Shown here one piece after another: positions 45,367 to 55,145 of a stretch of 64,000 bases of DNA. The stretch's first letter is position 1; each line of letters opens with the position of its first letter. The DNA is from Rivularia sp963920925 (GTDB lineage Bacteria; Cyanobacteriota; Cyanobacteriia; Cyanobacteriales; Nostocaceae). The stretch covers positions 1 to 64,000 of the forward strand of contig NZ_CAWUDI010000005.1 of the NCBI RefSeq assembly GCF_963920925.1, written 5' to 3'. The notes under the pieces are model-generated. The model made no database searches. It was given only the letters and a program-made list of their open reading frames with translations, and was not told where the DNA came from. Both the position numbers and the translations under genes were made by a program.

Positions 45367-46248
45367 TTGCGGCAAGTCACAAGACGGCAAGAAAATCTAG
45401 CTGGATATCTTTTCCTCGCACCAGCTATTTTGGTTTTGGGAATTTTTGTGGTGCTACCCATACTTTATGCTGTATTGCTCTCTCTACAAAAAGTGCAGCT
45501 TCTGGGTGGTATTGAATATGAGTTTGTTGGTTTTCGTAATTTTAGTCAGTTAGTTGAAGATGAACGGGTGTGGATTGCTCTCAAGAATACAGCCGAATAC
45601 GTGGCAATTGTCGTACCTTCGCAAACCATATTGGCTTTATTGTTAGCAGTTACTCTTAATTCTGGCATTCGCGGTAAAACTTGGTGGCGAGTTCTTTTCT
45701 TTCTACCTACAGTTACTTCTTCTGCGGTTTTAACGCTGATATTTATGTGGATTTACAACACCAACGGGCTGCTGAATGATTTTTTAAGCGCCATTGGGTT
45801 TCCGACATATAACTGGCTCGGAGATCCCGCAGTTGCTCTCAAAGCCATTATGATTATGAATATTTGGTCAACTGCACCGTTTTTCATGGTGATTTATTTA
45901 GCTGGTTTGCAAGACATACCTAAATATCTTTACGAAGCAGCAGAATTAGATGGTGCAAATGGATGGCACAAATTTATTCATATCACCATTCCCATGCTCA
46001 ATCCAGTTACCTTTTTTGTGGTAGCAATGGGAATTATCGGTACATTTCAACTATTTGACCAATCTTACATATTTTCCCAAGGTACTGGCGGCCCAAATAA
46101 TGCCACTTTAACCGTAGTTTTACTGATATATCAAGCCGTATTTCGGAACTTGCAAATGGGATATGCAGCGGCGATCGCTTTTCTTTTAGCAGTAGTAATT
46201 ATAGCTATAACCTTGATTCAGCGACGACTCTTTGGAGGCGGAAGTTGA
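45367..46248 (+). CDS. Sugar ABC transporter permease, MalF-like
   Basis: 293 residues, about six membrane spans, starting with TTG. The EAA loop is EAAELDGANGWHKFIHITIPMLNP. The N-terminal GYLFLAPAILVLGIFVVLPILYAVLLSLQ is characteristic of carbohydrate permeases (MalF/UgpA class). It forms a heterodimer with the following permease, whose start overlaps its stop by four bases. The binding protein and ATPase are not in the window. Confidence 0.9.
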   Translation: MRQVTRRQENLAGYLFLAPAILVLGIFVVLPILYAVLLSLQKVQLLGGIEYEFVGFRNFSQLVEDERVWIALKNTAEYVAIVVPSQTILALLLAVTLNSGIRGKTWWRVLFFLPTVTSSAVLTLIFMWIYNTNGLLNDFLSAIGFPTYNWLGDPAVALKAIMIMNIWSTAPFFMVIYLAGLQDIPKYLYEAAELDGANGWHKFIHITIPMLNPVTFFVVAMGIIGTFQLFDQSYIFSQGTGGPNNATLTVVLLIYQAVFRNLQMGYAAAIAFLLAVVIIAITLIQRRLFGGGS

Positions 46249-47081
46249 ATAAAATCAGCAATATTGCTTGGTTAAAGGTACTGCTTTACTCAGTTTTAAC
46301 TCTGTATGCAATTATTACTTTAATTCCTTTTCTGTGGGCGCTTTCAGCATCGTTTAAACCGTTAACAGAAATAGTTGCAGGAGAACCAAATTTTCTACCG
46401 AAGAACTTTACTCTCGATAATTACAAGCAAATCTTTATAGAAGAACCATTATTTTTACGTTGGTTTTTCAACAGCGTAATAATTGCTATTAGCGTCACCA
46501 TATTAAACTTAATATTTAACTCAATGGCAGGTTACGCTTTAGCAAGACTGAGATTCCGGGGCAGACGCTTTTGGTTTTTTCTAATTTTGGCAATCTTAGC
46601 CGTACCAATACAAGTTACACTCATCCCCACATTTTTAATTTTAAAAACATTTGGCTGGTTAAACTCCTATCAAGGGATGATTATTCCCAACATGGTAAAC
46701 GCCACATTTATTTTTATGATGCGGCAATTTTTTATTAACTTTCCCAGAGAATTAGAAGAAGCCGCAGCCTTAGATGGTTTAACTAGCTTGGGAATTTTCC
46801 GTTATATCGTACTTCCCCTAGCCAAACCAGCACTAGCAGCCCAAGCAGTATTTATCTTCATGAGCAGCTGGAATAACTTCTTGCTTCCCGTAGTTATATT
46901 ATTCGATCCAGAAATGTTTACCCTACCCCTCGGACTAAACAGCTTCAAAGGTCAATATATCAGTTATTGGAACTATATAATGGCTGCCTCAATGGTATTT
47001 ACCTTACCAGCCCTGCTCATTTACGCCTTCTTCAATCGCTACTTTATTCAAAGCGTCTCGTTTACAGGAAGTAAACAGTGA
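46245..47081 (+). CDS. Sugar ABC transporter permease, MalG-like
   Basis: 278 residues, six spans. The EAA loop is EEAAALDGLTSLGIFRYIVLPLAKPALAAQ. It pairs with the MalF-like gene upstream with a four-base overlap. Typical start region LYSVLTLYAIITLIPFLWALSASFKP. The imported substrate is unknown. Confidence 0.91.
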   Translation: MNKISNIAWLKVLLYSVLTLYAIITLIPFLWALSASFKPLTEIVAGEPNFLPKNFTLDNYKQIFIEEPLFLRWFFNSVIIAISVTILNLIFNSMAGYALARLRFRGRRFWFFLILAILAVPIQVTLIPTFLILKTFGWLNSYQGMIIPNMVNATFIFMMRQFFINFPRELEEAAALDGLTSLGIFRYIVLPLAKPALAAQAVFIFMSSWNNFLLPVVILFDPEMFTLPLGLNSFKGQYISYWNYIMAASMVFTLPALLIYAFFNRYFIQSVSFTGSKQ

Positions 47082-47616
47082 ACAGTGAGCAGTGAACAGT
47101 TACCAGTTACCAGTTAGGTTTTATTCCCCTTGTCTCCCCCTCTCCCCATCTCCCCCTCTCCCCATTCCCCAACTGGCAACTTCAAAAAGTAGTTAGGGGA
47201 ACAAATTGCACGCTTAGAGTGATAATTGTATTACAGCAGCGATTATCTTATTGTCTGAGTTAACGACCATTATGGGTTTTACAAGCCGGTGGAATCGCGG
47301 ATATCACGGTTTATTACAGCTTAAAAAGGCTGAAATAGGCTTTCAAAGTACGTCTGGGTGGGAATAATTTACAAATATTTATAAAGTATTTATAAGTTCC
47401 TGCGTTATGACGTTTGAGAATACCGCAATTTATTTATTTTCTAATTTTTGTCTGAAAAATTCCCGCCGTATCGGTGCCTCGTTTTGAATTAAACCGAAGT
47501 TACCAATAATAAGCGGGTTAATAGCAAAAAACACTTTTTGTGTTGACTTTCAGCAATAAGAAATTAAGCATCGCTGTCTTAAGCTGTGTTGAGCATTAGA
47601 ATCTTTGAGGGGAAAC
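47082..47616. other. Spacer upstream of psbV, with short repeats
   Basis: About 530 bases. GTGAACAGTGAGCAGTGAACAGTTACCAGTTACCAGTTA and CCCCATCTCCCCCTCTCCCC repeats are at 47080-47170. The remaining 400 bases are A+T rich and should hold the psbV promoter. No further gene recognised. Confidence 0.5.
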
Positions 47617-48108
47617 ATGATAACGAGATTAATTAGCATTTTTATTGCTGGTGCGTTCCTAAGTTTTCAGTTGTTTGTCGGTAGCGCTTCAGCAGTAGAA
47701 CTCGATCAAGCTACTCGCACGGTACCTTTGAACGAACAAGGCGATAACTATGTACTGAGCTTAAAAGAAGTTCAAAAAGGTAAACGCCTATTTAACGATA
47801 CTTGTGCCCAGTGTCATGCCGGTGGTGTTACTAAGACAAACCAAAACGTCGGATTAGATCCTGAAACTTTGGCATTAGCAACTCCACCCCGCGATAACAT
47901 CGAGGGTTTGGTGGACTATATGAAAAATCCCACTACTTATGATGGAGAAATCGAAATTTCTGAATTGCATCCTAGCTTAAAGAGTGCGGATATTTACAAA
48001 GAAATGCGTAATTTGACTGAGGAAGATTTAGAAGCGATCGCCGGTCATGTTCTCTTGCAACCTAAAATTGTCGGTAAGAAATGGGGTGGTGGTAAGATTT
48101 ACTACTAA
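47617..48108 (+). CDS. psbV: PsbV, cytochrome c550 of photosystem II
   Basis: Extrinsic lumenal subunit stabilising the oxygen-evolving complex. The start is the ATG at 47617 (MITRLISIF), preceded by GAGGGG; a frame from TTG 47605 adds four residues with no support. A signal peptide ends GSASA, leaving about 137 residues. The haem-binding motif is C-AQ-C-H with axial Met or His expected further on; the usual C-terminal KKWGGGKIYY is present. Single gene with petE downstream. Confidence 0.96.
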   Translation: MITRLISIFIAGAFLSFQLFVGSASAVELDQATRTVPLNEQGDNYVLSLKEVQKGKRLFNDTCAQCHAGGVTKTNQNVGLDPETLALATPPRDNIEGLVDYMKNPTTYDGEIEISELHPSLKSADIYKEMRNLTEEDLEAIAGHVLLQPKIVGKKWGGGKIYY

Positions 48109-48539
48109 ATCCATCGTAATTTTGTAGTCAGTACTTAGTCATTGTTCTGTAGTTGGTAAATCAAAACTGATGATTTGCTAACTATGGAGCAATGATTATT
48201 CCATTTTTGCTGACCTAATAAAGAGCAGGCAATAGGAAACAGGGAATAGGCAACAGAGAAAGAAGAGTGGATTAATTATTGTGATTATTCTTGCCGATAA
48301 TCCTTGTATAAAATTCATCCCAACAGTTTTCGCGAATATTTATTTAAGCATCCCTTATACGGCTATAACCAAATAATTGATTCCTTGAAGTTTTTTTCAC
48401 ACTGTTCCCCATTCCCACACTTTATACAAATCGCGTTGTTTATTTACAAAAATTTTTATCTATGACATATTGTCGTATTTGGTCGCAATTTTATTTAAAA
48501 TAGAAGAAAGATAATAAAAACTGTTGTTAGGAGAATTCA
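48109..48539. other. Spacer upstream of petE
   Basis: About 430 bases. It contains AGGCAATAGGAAACAGGGAATAGGCAAC repeats near 48228-48255. The petE promoter is expected near 48470-48520; no clean boxes are visible. Confidence 0.5.
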
Positions 48540-48956
48540 ATGGAATTGATTGCATCCACTTTACGCCGTTTCGGCTTAGCTGCTCTGACTATGCTGTTAG
48601 TTGTCAGCAGTTTCGTGGCTTTTGCCCCTAGTGCTGCGGCTGAAACATTTACTGTAAAGTTAGGTAGCGACAAAGGTATGCTGGCGTTTGAACCATCTAA
48701 GTTATCAGTTAAACCGGGCGACACCATTAAATGGGTGAACAACAAAGTTCCTCCCCATAACGTTGTATTTGATGCTGCTCAAAACCCTGCAAAGAGCGCT
48801 GATTTGGCTAAACAACTTTCTCACAAGCAGTTGGTAATGAGTCCCGGACAAGAATTTACAAGCACTATTCCAGCAGATGCGCCTGCTGGTGAGTATACTT
48901 TCTACTGCGAACCTCACCGTGGTGCTGGTATGGTCGGTAAAGTTGTTGTTGAATAG
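48540..48956 (+). CDS. petE: Plastocyanin
   Basis: A copper protein that carries electrons from cytochrome b6f to photosystem I. 138 residues; signal peptide ends APSAAA at about residue 34, leaving a mature chain of 104. Copper ligands are H73 (VPPHNVVFD), C123 (YCEPH), H126 and M131 (GAGMVGK). RBS AGGAG is well placed. It lies next to psbV but about 430 bases away. Confidence 0.97.
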   Translation: MELIASTLRRFGLAALTMLLVVSSFVAFAPSAAAETFTVKLGSDKGMLAFEPSKLSVKPGDTIKWVNNKVPPHNVVFDAAQNPAKSADLAKQLSHKQLVMSPGQEFTSTIPADAPAGEYTFYCEPHRGAGMVGKVVVE

Positions 48957-49011
48957 AAAAGTTGAGCGTATTGCTCGCGCCCAAATTTTAATTTAGGTGG
49001 CGATAAAGATA

Positions 49012-49053
49012 TAAAAAAGTAGAGACTTAGCATTGCTACGTCTCTACTTTTTT
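49012..49053. terminator. Bidirectional terminator/AGACGTAGC hairpin between petE and the TonB-like gene
   Basis: AAAAAAGTAGAGAC and its perfect complement GTCTCTACTTTTTT enclose a short inner helix (TAGC/GCTA). Both sides end in A/T runs, so it can terminate transcripts from either direction. It belongs to the AGACGTAGC hairpin family. Confidence 0.8.
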
Positions 49054-49071
49054 ATCGCAGCGCTATTTTCC

Positions 49072-50757
49072 TTAATTGGAATTTTCTCTACGCTCTTGAA
49101 TTTTACGTAGTCGCTCAATTAGCTTCTTAGAATCATCTGAAGATTCTTCTTTAACATTTCTCAGCCTTGAAGAAAGTGATGGTTTAGAAGTAGCTTGTGG
49201 TGCGGGTTCCTTGACGTTAACTCGCGCCTGGGACTTTGGTGTTGATGGTACCTTGGGCATTTCCTGACTGTTTCTCAGTCGCACTTCTACAGGTAGCTTG
49301 TCGTTGTTTTCCGATGCAGATTCGGGCTTCTTGGTTCTAATTTCAACTTGCGGCTTGATGTTGACTGGGGCTGAACTCTGAGTAGGAACAACTACGGCAC
49401 CGGGAGACGGTTGTACATCAATTTTTACCGGAGCCGAACTTCTAGATAAATTTTCCGGCTTTTTCTGCGTTGGCTCATCTTTAGCATCCCGCAAGCGATC
49501 GACTAATTTATCTTGAGGCTTGGAAAATTCAACCGTATTACCTACGTCAGACTTGAAGTCAAGAGCAAAAGCGTATGCTTTAGGTGTACCATTTTTTCGG
49601 ATGCTATCGCGATTTTCCTTAATATACTTTCGGAAATAATTTCTAGTTTCGTTGTCTAGCTTAGAGCCAACTGACCGATCGACATATTGAAAATAGTCAA
49701 CTTTCCCGCGAGAATCAACAACTATAGTACCTTCTACTTTTCCTTCTTTTCCTGGCTTTGTCTTAATTACCTCAGAAATTGGTGGTTTGGTTTCAACGTT
49801 ATCAAAACGTTGTTTAACTTCTGAAAACTGTTTTGCCAGAGCTAACTTTGATGGATTCTTAGGTGATAATTGGCTATTTTGAGGCGCTGTAGTTGTACTT
49901 GCATTTCCTGATGGTTGGTTTGGTAGCACAATTCTTCTGCTGGCAGATGAGTTTTGCCCCCATTGCTGCACGTTTTGTCCTGCGAAGGTTAGGTTATCGC
50001 CGGGTTTAGGAATATTTCTGTTAGTAGGAGCAATAAAATCTTCGGGACGAACTCTCCTCGGTTGATTTACAGCACCATTATTAACCCCTGGGTTAATTAG
50101 TGGATTAATCGCCACGCTATTACCAGTACTAATGCCGGGATTCTCCATTGGAGGAAGAGGTGGTGGTGCTGGCATATTAGCAAAATCTGGCACTGGTGCC
50201 GACTGTATCGCAGGTACGTTAGGAGGAGCCGCCGGGATTCTTGCGGGCGTGCTTCCTCTAGAAACCAATGGTGTCGGGTTTCCTAAGTTAATTTTTGGAT
50301 TGTAAGGACGATTTTTAGCGTTAAATGAAGAGTTGAAATTTGGCCTCTGAAGTATCGGTAAAGAACCACTTCTAGGTAAAGCTGAAACATTCGGACTTGA
50401 TGACTTAGGTAAAGGTGGTAACATCACCTTTGTAGAGTCAGGACTCACTGGTAGTTCTGTTAGCGGAGTCGGTTGAGTCGCAAAGTTTGGTAAAGGAATT
50501 CCAGGCTGTAAGGGAACTTGGGGTAAAGCTGAAATCTGAGGACGCTTTGTTTGAGGTAATCTATTTTGTTCTGCCTCAGATAACTCCAAGATTCCGACAC
50601 TTGCCGTCTCTGGTTTTTGGTTTGGTTTGGAGTCAACGGGCATCAAAGGCAGGATGAAAGCAATAGCTCCGTGTATGCCGACGGATGCTATGGCTGCTAT
50701 TCCAGCTGGTTGGCTGAGGAATTCGGGTATATTTTTGAGTACTGAGACGTAAGACAT
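49072..50757 (-). CDS. TonB-like (energy transducer) protein, proline-rich
   Basis: 561 residues. One N-terminal membrane segment (about 19-40, AGIAAIASVGIHGAIAFILPL) with S-x-x-x-H like the TonB anchor (SVGIH). A long, low-complexity, proline-rich periplasmic region (50-310) with PPLPP motifs follows. Residues of about 325-405 (PPISEVIKTKPGKEGKVEGTIVVDSRGKVDYFQYVDRSVGS..) resemble a TonB-type C-terminal domain. The last part is K/R-rich coiled-coil with SRLRNVKEE repeats (four R-L-R-x-(K/A) units). It could energise outer-membrane receptors; no exbBD lies here. Confidence 0.7.
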   Translation of the reverse strand: MSYVSVLKNIPEFLSQPAGIAAIASVGIHGAIAFILPLMPVDSKPNQKPETASVGILELSEAEQNRLPQTKRPQISALPQVPLQPGIPLPNFATQPTPLTELPVSPDSTKVMLPPLPKSSSPNVSALPRSGSLPILQRPNFNSSFNAKNRPYNPKINLGNPTPLVSRGSTPARIPAAPPNVPAIQSAPVPDFANMPAPPPLPPMENPGISTGNSVAINPLINPGVNNGAVNQPRRVRPEDFIAPTNRNIPKPGDNLTFAGQNVQQWGQNSSASRRIVLPNQPSGNASTTTAPQNSQLSPKNPSKLALAKQFSEVKQRFDNVETKPPISEVIKTKPGKEGKVEGTIVVDSRGKVDYFQYVDRSVGSKLDNETRNYFRKYIKENRDSIRKNGTPKAYAFALDFKSDVGNTVEFSKPQDKLVDRLRDAKDEPTQKKPENLSRSSAPVKIDVQPSPGAVVVPTQSSAPVNIKPQVEIRTKKPESASENNDKLPVEVRLRNSQEMPKVPSTPKSQARVNVKEPAPQATSKPSLSSRLRNVKEESSDDSKKLIERLRKIQERRENSN

Positions 50758-51470
50758 GGTTGTTATCGCTTACAAAGACGAAGGTTGCGGTTGACTAGCA
50801 ATTTAATATATCAGGCAGTAATTTCAGGCAATAATTATTTGATTGCGGCAAGCCCTTTCAGATGCGTCCTTTTAAAAATAATAACTTTTTGTGGCAAGAC
50901 TAATAATAGCAATATTGCCAGTTGCAGGAACGGTTGATTGATGCAAGCCGCGAAAGTGTATTAAAAAAATGCAAACCTATTGCCTCACAGGAGTAGTGAT
51001 TGCGGTATTAAAGGATGAAAAAAAGGATCATCTTAAAACTATGCGAAAACTCTATCTTTCAGTTTGATGGTAAAATTAATCTAAGCATATATACTAGTTT
51101 TGATGAATTACATATATCTTTTTTTTACAAATTATCTACCAGATTCCGGAACTTTTTTCTTTATTTTTATCATGGATTACCTCTAGCTATTGTCTGTCAA
51201 AGAAAATTAATAATCTAACAGGCACTCTTTAGCTAATTTATAGCCAAAGCCGGACAAATTATCTTTTTCAGAACAGAAGTTGAAGCTACTATCTCAAAAA
51301 ATACTTTTCAAGCAGTAAGGCTGAGACAATCATTAATTATAGATTATCTAGATCCATTAGCAATGTTCGCATAATACGGTAGGAGAAGTATCTACTTACG
51401 TATAAGTTATACCTAACCGTTTTTTTTTGGCAAGTATTAACTCTCAAATTACGATCCTAAAAGTACCACT
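50758..51470. other. Spacer, nothing recognised
   Basis: About 700 bases of A+T-rich DNA. A frame of 67 codons at 51015-51218 has no known motif and unlikely composition. No RNA gene is visible. Confidence 0.4.
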
Positions 51471-52163
51471 ATGCCTTTACCTATAGTTATTTTACCCGGA
51501 TTTTTTGAAAGCGCCGAAGCTTACTATAAATTAGAAAAATCATTACAAAATTTAGGTTTTCCTACGGTTACGGTACCGCTGCAACGACGCGATTGGATAG
51601 CTACTTTAGGAGGAAGGGCTGTATCTCCGATTTTGCAACAGTTGGACTGCACGGTAGAGCATATTTTACAGCAAAAGGGTGTTTCTCAAATTAATTTAAT
51701 CGGTCACTCCGCAGGAGGTTGGATATCGCGTATTTATTTGGGAGATGTACCTTATGGCAAAAGCAATCTTAATTTACTGACGTGGAAAGCTCATCCAAAA
51801 GTTGCCACTCTTGTAACTTTAGGTACACCTCATACTAGCTTGGAACGTTGGACTCGTTGGAATTTGGATTTTGTCAATAATAATTACCCCGGTGCATTTC
51901 ATCTTCATGTTGATTACGTTTGTGTTGCCGGAAAAACAATTTTTGGTAAAAGAAAATTTGGAAACTGGCTGGCTTACAGCAGCTATAAATTAACTTGTGG
52001 CAACGGTAACACTTGGGGAGATGGAATTACGCCTATCGAAGCCGCTCATCTAGAAGGAGCAAGAAATTTAATTATTGAGAATGTGATGCATTCTCCTAGA
52101 AGTTCCTCTTGTTGGTATGGTTCGCCACAATCTTTATCAATTTGGTCGCAATACTTAGCATAA
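51471..52163 (+). CDS. Alpha/beta-hydrolase, lipase-like
   Basis: 230 residues. The nucleophile elbow is INLIGHSAGGWISRIYL (G-H-S-A-G), and the oxyanion region is LPIVILPGFFESAEAYYKLEKSL. The catalytic His is probably in NVMHSPRSS near residue 206. Resembles triacylglycerol lipase class 2 / alpha/beta-fold lipases. It has no signal peptide. The substrate is not known. It is followed by the cytochrome b-like gene after 83 bases. Confidence 0.82.
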   Translation: MPLPIVILPGFFESAEAYYKLEKSLQNLGFPTVTVPLQRRDWIATLGGRAVSPILQQLDCTVEHILQQKGVSQINLIGHSAGGWISRIYLGDVPYGKSNLNLLTWKAHPKVATLVTLGTPHTSLERWTRWNLDFVNNNYPGAFHLHVDYVCVAGKTIFGKRKFGNWLAYSSYKLTCGNGNTWGDGITPIEAAHLEGARNLIIENVMHSPRSSSCWYGSPQSLSIWSQYLA

Positions 52164-52246
52164 ATGTATACTTTATTTTGAATATTTTAATATTTCTTAG
52201 TTAAAATTGTAATAAATGTAAATCTTTTTTAAGAAAGGAACATTCT

Positions 52247-52888
52247 ATGCTTGCTCAAGAAAATCGATTTGATATTGTGATGCGACGGACGGCGACGATT
52301 CTATCAGTAGTGATTATTACTTTCAGTTTGATTGCTGCTAGTACGGGGATTCTGCTTTCTATTTATTACGAACCAGCTTCGGGTAGGGCTTATCAGTCAT
52401 TAAAGATGATTACCGAAGAAATTCAATACGGCTGGTTATTCCGTAAAGCTCACCACATTGCTGGTAATGGAATAATTGTTGCTGCTTTGATTCAGATTGT
52501 AGTGATGTTTTTGGGTAGAAAATTTACTAAAAGCTGGTATACAGCCTGGGTTAGTGGAATATTCTTGACATTAACCGTAATCGGATTAAGCTGGACATCG
52601 ATGATTTTGGGCTGGGATCAAGTTGGCTTTTGGCGCTTTAATATCGAATTAGGAACCATTGAAGTAATTCCTTTTATCGGTCAGCAGTTAAGAGAAATTC
52701 TGACTGGTGGTAGTGGCGTTAGTACCTTGACAGTTCAGCGTCTGTATACGATACACAGCTATATTCTCTCTACTGCTGCGATTATTTTGTCCGTAGTGCA
52801 TTTAGTCAGCGTGCTGTGGGTTGAAAAACAAGTAAGCAGCCCGCAAGAGCTAGTTCAAGGTGTTGGCGCATCAGTAGCAGAAAGTTGA
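52247..52888 (+). CDS. Cytochrome b6 (PetB) paralogue with altered haem sites
   Basis: 213 residues, four membrane spans; cytochrome b N-terminal domain. Like PetB it has GWDQVGFW (residues 122-129), EVIPFIG and LYTIHSYILSTAAIILSVVHL, in which H170 and H185 are 15 apart, as in PetB. The first haem pair is atypical: H69 in FRKAHHIAGN corresponds to PetB His86, but the position 14 residues later, normally His100, is Q83. The Cys35 that binds haem c covalently in PetB corresponds to F26. It cannot be an ordinary b6 subunit. It overlaps the convergent antiporter gene by 34 bases. Confidence 0.83.
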   Translation: MLAQENRFDIVMRRTATILSVVIITFSLIAASTGILLSIYYEPASGRAYQSLKMITEEIQYGWLFRKAHHIAGNGIIVAALIQIVVMFLGRKFTKSWYTAWVSGIFLTLTVIGLSWTSMILGWDQVGFWRFNIELGTIEVIPFIGQQLREILTGGSGVSTLTVQRLYTIHSYILSTAAIILSVVHLVSVLWVEKQVSSPQELVQGVGASVAES

Positions 52889-54774
52889 GATAATTTTGCA
52901 ATGGGAATTTCTTCTACTTCTGGTAAATTTTCCAAAGAAAGACGAGTAGATTGATTACCACCAGACAAGCGTTTCAGCAGATCCGGTCTGGGATCGTGCA
53001 ACAAATAGATTAGGCGATCGTCAATTTGCCAAGTTTCACCACTGGCAATCAGATTGATTTTATCGTCTCTTTCTACAAATAACGGTAGCAAGTCGCCAGT
53101 CCGGATCAATGCTTGTAATTGAATTTTTTGTAAAGAAAAGCCAGGATCTTTCAAAGTCATAGTTCCTAGTTTGACTTGTTCGTCATCGAGATGTTGATTC
53201 CAAATTTTGAGCTTGAAATCGGCAAGAAAGGCTTGAAGAACTTTACTGTTGTTTTTGGTACGAGTTCGAGGATCGCGAGGATAAATTGCTAAAACACGAG
53301 GTGGATCGAATTCTTCTGCGGCTCGTTGGGCTAGAACAAAATTAACTTCACCGTTTTTAGTCATAGCTAGAAAAGTACCCACCGAATCAAGTCCAGCTTC
53401 TTCTAAAACATTGGCATCTAAAGCACTGCTAGTCAAAACCCTTAGATTTTCCGCTTGTGCCTGCTGAGAAGCTTCTGGATCTGTATCAATCATGACTACA
53501 GTTTCACCGCGTTCTTGAAAGAAGCGGGCAATCAAAATACTTAAAGGATTGCAACCGACAATTACCGCTCCAGTTGCTTGTTTCAAGGTAATTTGCAACA
53601 ATTTTGCAACCCAACCTGCTGTAAGTCCTTGACAAAATACCGTCATTAATATTGTCAAAAACACCAAAGCTTTAATTGCGTCACCACCGTTGATTCCGCG
53701 CTGCGTTAGCAAGATACCGAATAATGAAGCAACTGAGGCTGAAACAATACCCCTCGGTGCAACCCAACTTAAAAATATCTTTTGTCTCCAGTTGAGGTCG
53801 CTGTTCCAGGTACATAAAAGAATATTAATCGGTCGCACTACGAACATTAGCGCTAAAACGGTGAATAAACTACCCCAGCCCAAAGCGAATACACTGGCGA
53901 TAGATAAATCCGCCGCGAGCAAAACAAATAATACCGATATGCAAAGAATCGTTAGCTGACCTTTAAAATGGCGCAACAACCGTTCTTCCGGTACCGATGA
54001 ATTAGCAAAAACAGCTCCTGCCATTACAGTTGTCATTAGTCCCGATTCGCTGCGAATCATCTGCGCCAAAGTAAACAAGCCCCATACAGAGGCAAGTACT
54101 ACCAGATTTTTTAGTTCAAATGACAAAATATTGGCTCGCTTGAAAAATAGCGCTAACAGCCACCCGCCTACTCCACCGATTAACGCGCCAATACCCAAAC
54201 GCACAAACAAACCTGTAATAGCGTTTAAAGGATCTGCGTCGCCGTTCAAAATAGTATCGAGAACAACAACCGCAAGAATTGCTCCTACAGGATCGATTAG
54301 AATCCCTTCGCCTTCTAAAAGCGTCGAGACTTGCCGGTCTACTTTTATTTGTTTGAGCAGTGGAGTAACTACTGTCGGACCTGTTACCACCACAATCGAA
54401 GCGTAAAGAAAAGCGATTGGCCAAGGAAACTCTCCCAGCCAATGAGCCGCCATGCTTCCGCCCACCAATGTAATTAAGGTTCCTAACGTTACGAGCAATT
54501 GCAGGCTAGTAGAAACCTTGCCTAATTCTCGTAATTCTAGGTCTAGTCCGCCTTCAAACAGAATTATTGCCGTTGCTAGAGCAACAATTACTTCTAATCC
54601 AATGCCTAACAAATGGGGATGTAATAACCCAATGCCATCCGCTCCAAAAAAGATACCAAACAGCAGTAAAAAAACAATGCTAGGCACTTTAATGTAGGCA
54701 GCCAGCACTTGGGCGCTAATGCCTGCGACAACAGCAATCACCATTTGCAGGGTGATGTCAAAAGATGCTTCCAT
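52855..54774 (-). CDS. Na+/H+ antiporter (CPA1/NhaP type) with TrkA-N domain
   Basis: 639 residues. The N-terminal 380 residues have about 12 membrane segments, with characteristic ASIVVVTGPTVVTPLLKQI and the GSLFEGGLDLELRE-like block IILFEGGLDLELREL. After 390 comes a Rossmann TrkA-N domain (AVIVGCNPLSILIARFFQERGETVVMIDTDPEASQ), then a TrkA-C-like region. Such proteins exchange Na+ or K+ for H+, gated by nucleotide. The 3' end overlaps the cytochrome b paralogue by 34 bases. Confidence 0.88.
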   Translation of the reverse strand: MEASFDITLQMVIAVVAGISAQVLAAYIKVPSIVFLLLFGIFFGADGIGLLHPHLLGIGLEVIVALATAIILFEGGLDLELRELGKVSTSLQLLVTLGTLITLVGGSMAAHWLGEFPWPIAFLYASIVVVTGPTVVTPLLKQIKVDRQVSTLLEGEGILIDPVGAILAVVVLDTILNGDADPLNAITGLFVRLGIGALIGGVGGWLLALFFKRANILSFELKNLVVLASVWGLFTLAQMIRSESGLMTTVMAGAVFANSSVPEERLLRHFKGQLTILCISVLFVLLAADLSIASVFALGWGSLFTVLALMFVVRPINILLCTWNSDLNWRQKIFLSWVAPRGIVSASVASLFGILLTQRGINGGDAIKALVFLTILMTVFCQGLTAGWVAKLLQITLKQATGAVIVGCNPLSILIARFFQERGETVVMIDTDPEASQQAQAENLRVLTSSALDANVLEEAGLDSVGTFLAMTKNGEVNFVLAQRAAEEFDPPRVLAIYPRDPRTRTKNNSKVLQAFLADFKLKIWNQHLDDEQVKLGTMTLKDPGFSLQKIQLQALIRTGDLLPLFVERDDKINLIASGETWQIDDRLIYLLHDPRPDLLKRLSGGNQSTRLSLENLPEVEEIPIAKLSQLSATDAPTP

Positions 54775-55096
54775 ATTGGAGATTTTGAGCCTTGTATTTC
54801 AAAATCTATTGTTAAGAATAGTCGATATTAAATTTGATTGATCAAGGGTTTGTGCCCCTTAAAAGTTGTTGAATTAATAGTTTTTCCTAGAGTGGTTATA
54901 TTACAGCATTTTCCTAGTATTTGTACAATAGCCGCGAAATGCATAGGCGTTTATTCAAGTGCTGCGGGCGGGAATTGTTGCAAAATTATTGAAAAATAAT
55001 AGCCCATTATCTATGTTACTTTCCACCACTTTAACAACAACGATCGCAATATGGGGGAGTCAATCGCGCGTGAATATTTTTTTTTGAACACAGGTA

Positions 55097-55125
55097 TTGA
55101 CAAATCTCGCGAAAGTCGCTAAATT
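55097..55125 (+). promoter_or_regulatory. Promoter of tRNA-Glu
   Basis: TTGACA at 55097-55102, a 17-base spacer and TAAATT at 55120-55125, about 20 bases before the tRNA. This is close to a sigma-70-type consensus. Confidence 0.6.
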
Positions 55126-55145
55126 TATAAAAGTTAAGAACACAG

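Noticed and set aside
51015..51218. 67-codon frame between the TonB-like gene and the lipase
   Set aside because: Aromatic-rich composition typical of chance frames in A+T-rich DNA.
53690..54697. Frames antisense to the antiporter
   Set aside because: Shadows of the conserved gene.
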